47,548 nt of DNA from positions 1 through 47,548 of the forward strand of contig JAADGF010000085.1 of the NCBI GenBank assembly GCA_013152545.1, written 5' to 3'. Below the pieces are notes generated by a model. That model was not told the origin of the DNA. It was given only the letters and a program-made list of their open reading frames with translations, and did no database searches. The first letter of the stretch is position 1; every line of letters begins with the position of its first letter. This document shows positions 46,017 to 47,548 of the stretch, in pieces. This stretch comes from Gammaproteobacteria bacterium (GTDB lineage Bacteria; Pseudomonadota; Gammaproteobacteria; SZUA-152). The translations under genes were made by a program, and so were the position numbers.

Positions 46017-47183
46017 TTATAATGATTTTAAATATTCAACCAAATCAGTTTTTTCATCGTTAAATAAGCCAGTACCCAGTACGGTATCATAATGCTCCAC
46101 AAGATCTATCAGTGTTGCATGTGCTCCATTATGAAAATAAGGCGGATGTTGCCAGATACCTTTTAATGGTGTCGTTCTGTATTGTTTTGTCACCCCCCGG
46201 GTGGCATACAATGGATCGCTACCGGTTTCATGTGCATCGTGTAAAGTAGTACCAGCATCAGTAAATTGTTCGCCTGAGTGGCAACCAGCGCAACTCGCTT
46301 TACCTTCAAAAATGCTTTTTCCACGCAGCGAGGCCACCGGGTCGAAGCTACCTGCTGGTGGTAGAGGTGGCTCAAGACTATTCTGATAAGCCAGTAACGC
46401 AGGTAGTTTTGGCGTCACTAAATCAGGTGTTGCCTGAACATCAAGATTAAGGTGGTCACTTTTGAAGTTACCCTTTCCACCCATTTGTGTCACTGCAATA
46501 TAATTATTCCAGTACGAAACCGGCCCTTCACCAGTATAAGTCTCCAATACCACGTCTTTGAGTCCCCAGGCTGGTGGTATCATTACCGGAGCATTGATAC
46601 CATCCATATTAAAATAAGGGTCAAACTTTCCGGGGCCCCAGGATTCGTAGACAGCACGCTGTTGGGGCTTGTCATCAAAAAAAGGTGATAGTGAAATAAT
46701 CAAACCAGGGTTAAGGTCACGAGCGGGCCAGCCATCAAGACGTTTGCCAATGCCTGGTGCAACTGAATCATCCACTATTGAATGGCATAAGGCACAAGTC
46801 ACACCAAACTTTGTCACACTATTATCTGCTGCCACCTCTGCTTTAATGCCGACAATCGCATCCAGTTTAAGCAATTCCACGGTGGTAGCCGGATCAGTCA
46901 AGTCGGCTGCTTCCAGTAACCCAGGAGGCAACGCTTCGGCGTCAACTTTAAGACCAACAGCCAAAGCCGTTTCAGGGCTGATCGTAACAACAACTTCGTT
47001 CCAGCGCAAAACGTCTGTCCAGAAGGCTTCATCACCAAAGGTATCATATCGAAAAGTAGCCTGCGGATCGAAAGCTTCAACGGCTGATTGTGAATTATTA
47101 TTATTATCACAAGCCATCAGCATAAGCATAAGACCTGAAATGAGTAAATAACCTATTGTCCGTTGTGTTAATAAGTGTTTCAT
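46017..47183 (-). CDS. Di-haem cytochrome c lipoprotein with a CcpA/MauG-like C-terminal half
   Basis: 388 residues. The lipoprotein signal ends LMAC (C25) with Asp at +2, which by the E. coli rule keeps it on the inner membrane. An Asn/Ser-rich linker follows. Haem c motifs are CALCH (130-134) and CAGCH (298-302). The C-terminal part LKGIWQHPPYFHNGAHATLIDLVEHYD resembles the conserved end of bacterial di-haem cytochrome c peroxidases and MauG-type proteins (PYFHNG/PYMHDG). The N-terminal part is not family-like, so peroxidase activity is not certain; a plain electron carrier is possible. Strong ribosome site GGGAGG. It is upstream of the ECF gene on the same strand but 460 nt away, with a terminator between them. 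Confidence 0.82.
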   Translation of the reverse strand: MKHLLTQRTIGYLLISGLMLMLMACDNNNNSQSAVEAFDPQATFRYDTFGDEAFWTDVLRWNEVVVTISPETALAVGLKVDAEALPPGLLEAADLTDPATTVELLKLDAIVGIKAEVAADNSVTKFGVTCALCHSIVDDSVAPGIGKRLDGWPARDLNPGLIISLSPFFDDKPQQRAVYESWGPGKFDPYFNMDGINAPVMIPPAWGLKDVVLETYTGEGPVSYWNNYIAVTQMGGKGNFKSDHLNLDVQATPDLVTPKLPALLAYQNSLEPPLPPAGSFDPVASLRGKSIFEGKASCAGCHSGEQFTDAGTTLHDAHETGSDPLYATRGVTKQYRTTPLKGIWQHPPYFHNGAHATLIDLVEHYDTVLGTGLFNDEKTDLVEYLKSL

Positions 47184-47531
47184 GCTACCTCCCGTATCTT
47201 TTGAATGTGCGCTATAGATGCAAGAGGTTAAGCATTGGTTCCCAATTATTTTTTGGTGCTATCTGAGTTAGACTAAAACTCGGTACGCTCAAGTTATTAA
47301 GTCATCATTGAAAATAGAGGAATCAGGTTACTTGCGTAATAAGAAAAACGAAAAAAATCAGACAGCTAAATCTCAAGTAATGATATAGACAACCTACCCT
47401 CCACATTTTTCCTACCTTTTTTGGAGTTACCCTCACTGGCCTATAGGTTACCCAGTCACTAGGGGGCGTTAACAATTAAATTCATTTCGATGATAATTCA
47501 CCAATAATTTGAATTTAAGGGTGAAGACACG
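47184..47531. other. Gap upstream of the cytochrome gene
   Basis: About 350 nt containing the likely promoter of the cytochrome gene on the minus strand and the start of a plus-strand gene at its right edge. No repeat or RNA is recognised. Confidence 0.4.
47213..47242 (-). promoter_or_regulatory. Candidate ECF-type promoter of the cytochrome gene
   Basis: The minus strand reads GGAACC (47237-47242), 18 nt, then TCTATA (47213-47218), about 30 nt before the ATG. GGAAC with a TCTA-containing -10 is the general form of ECF sigma promoters. No similar pair was seen before the ECF gene itself or before the SUMF1 genes, so this is a weak inference. Confidence 0.25.
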
Positions 47532-47548
47532 ATGAGTCGAATGATATT
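47532..47548 (+). CDS. Start of a gene cut by the window edge
   Basis: ATGAGTCGAATGATATT at the very end is preceded by AAGGGTGAAG at ribosome-site distance, suggesting a plus-strand gene that continues beyond the window. Only five codons are visible (MSRMI), so no function can be given. Confidence 0.35.

Noticed and set aside
46669-47151. A 160-codon plus-strand open frame
   Set aside because: Antisense to the di-haem cytochrome gene, which has a signal peptide, two haem motifs and a strong ribosome site; the antisense frame is very Ser/Thr/Ala-rich.

Overview
The window looks like chromosomal DNA from a moderately low-GC gammaproteobacterium, probably marine and related to the Cellvibrionales/Pseudomonas side of the class. 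The main reason is gene order. On the minus strand tig-clpP-clpX-lon-hupB-tRNA(Val,Asp)-ppiD is followed by fabI, a YejABEF/Npp-type peptide ABC transporter, and then (with an insertion) mltD, a methyltransferase, rnhA and dnaQ. As I remember it, this is the order of the Pseudomonas aeruginosa PA1800-PA1816 region. The glnS plus tRNA-Lys/His/Arg/Pro neighbourhood beside tig also fits.

Layout. Positions 1-330 hold the 3' end of an IS5-type transposase. Positions 528-3373 hold a small operon: an exported rhodanese and a GGDEF-EAL c-di-GMP protein. Positions 3425-7828 are the dnaQ / rnhA / methyltransferase / mltD block, without the gloB that usually sits there. Positions 7946-17275 hold accessory metabolism and housekeeping: ilvE, an EamA exporter divergent from a MocR regulator, a DUF1415-MOSC pair, a cold-shock protein, a YgiQ radical-SAM protein and a small parvulin. 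Positions 17539-24337 are a four-gene peptide ABC transporter with unusually large permease and binding-protein subunits. Positions 24618-35523 are fabI and the protein-folding/proteolysis block. Positions 35809-39480 hold glnS and five tRNA genes.

Positions 39705-47183 are the most unusual part. Three SUMF1 (formylglycine-generating-enzyme-fold) genes and one decayed copy lie in a row on the minus strand. Two of the three intact products carry an N-terminal di-haem (two CxxCH) segment behind a signal sequence, and these two also keep a C-x4-C pair spaced like the copper-binding cysteines of true FGE. Upstream on the same strand are an ECF sigma factor with no visible anti-sigma partner and a di-haem cytochrome c lipoprotein. 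Together they suggest a periplasmic redox/protein-modification system whose function I cannot name.

Several short dispersed repeats are scattered through the intergenic gaps. One family is bounded by GCCTGTCCGAGAATAG (four sites). A second is about 97 bp long (two sites in opposite orientation). A third has short copies that flank the ECF gene. They look like non-autonomous mobile sequences or their remnants. I saw no CRISPR array, rRNA operon or prophage.
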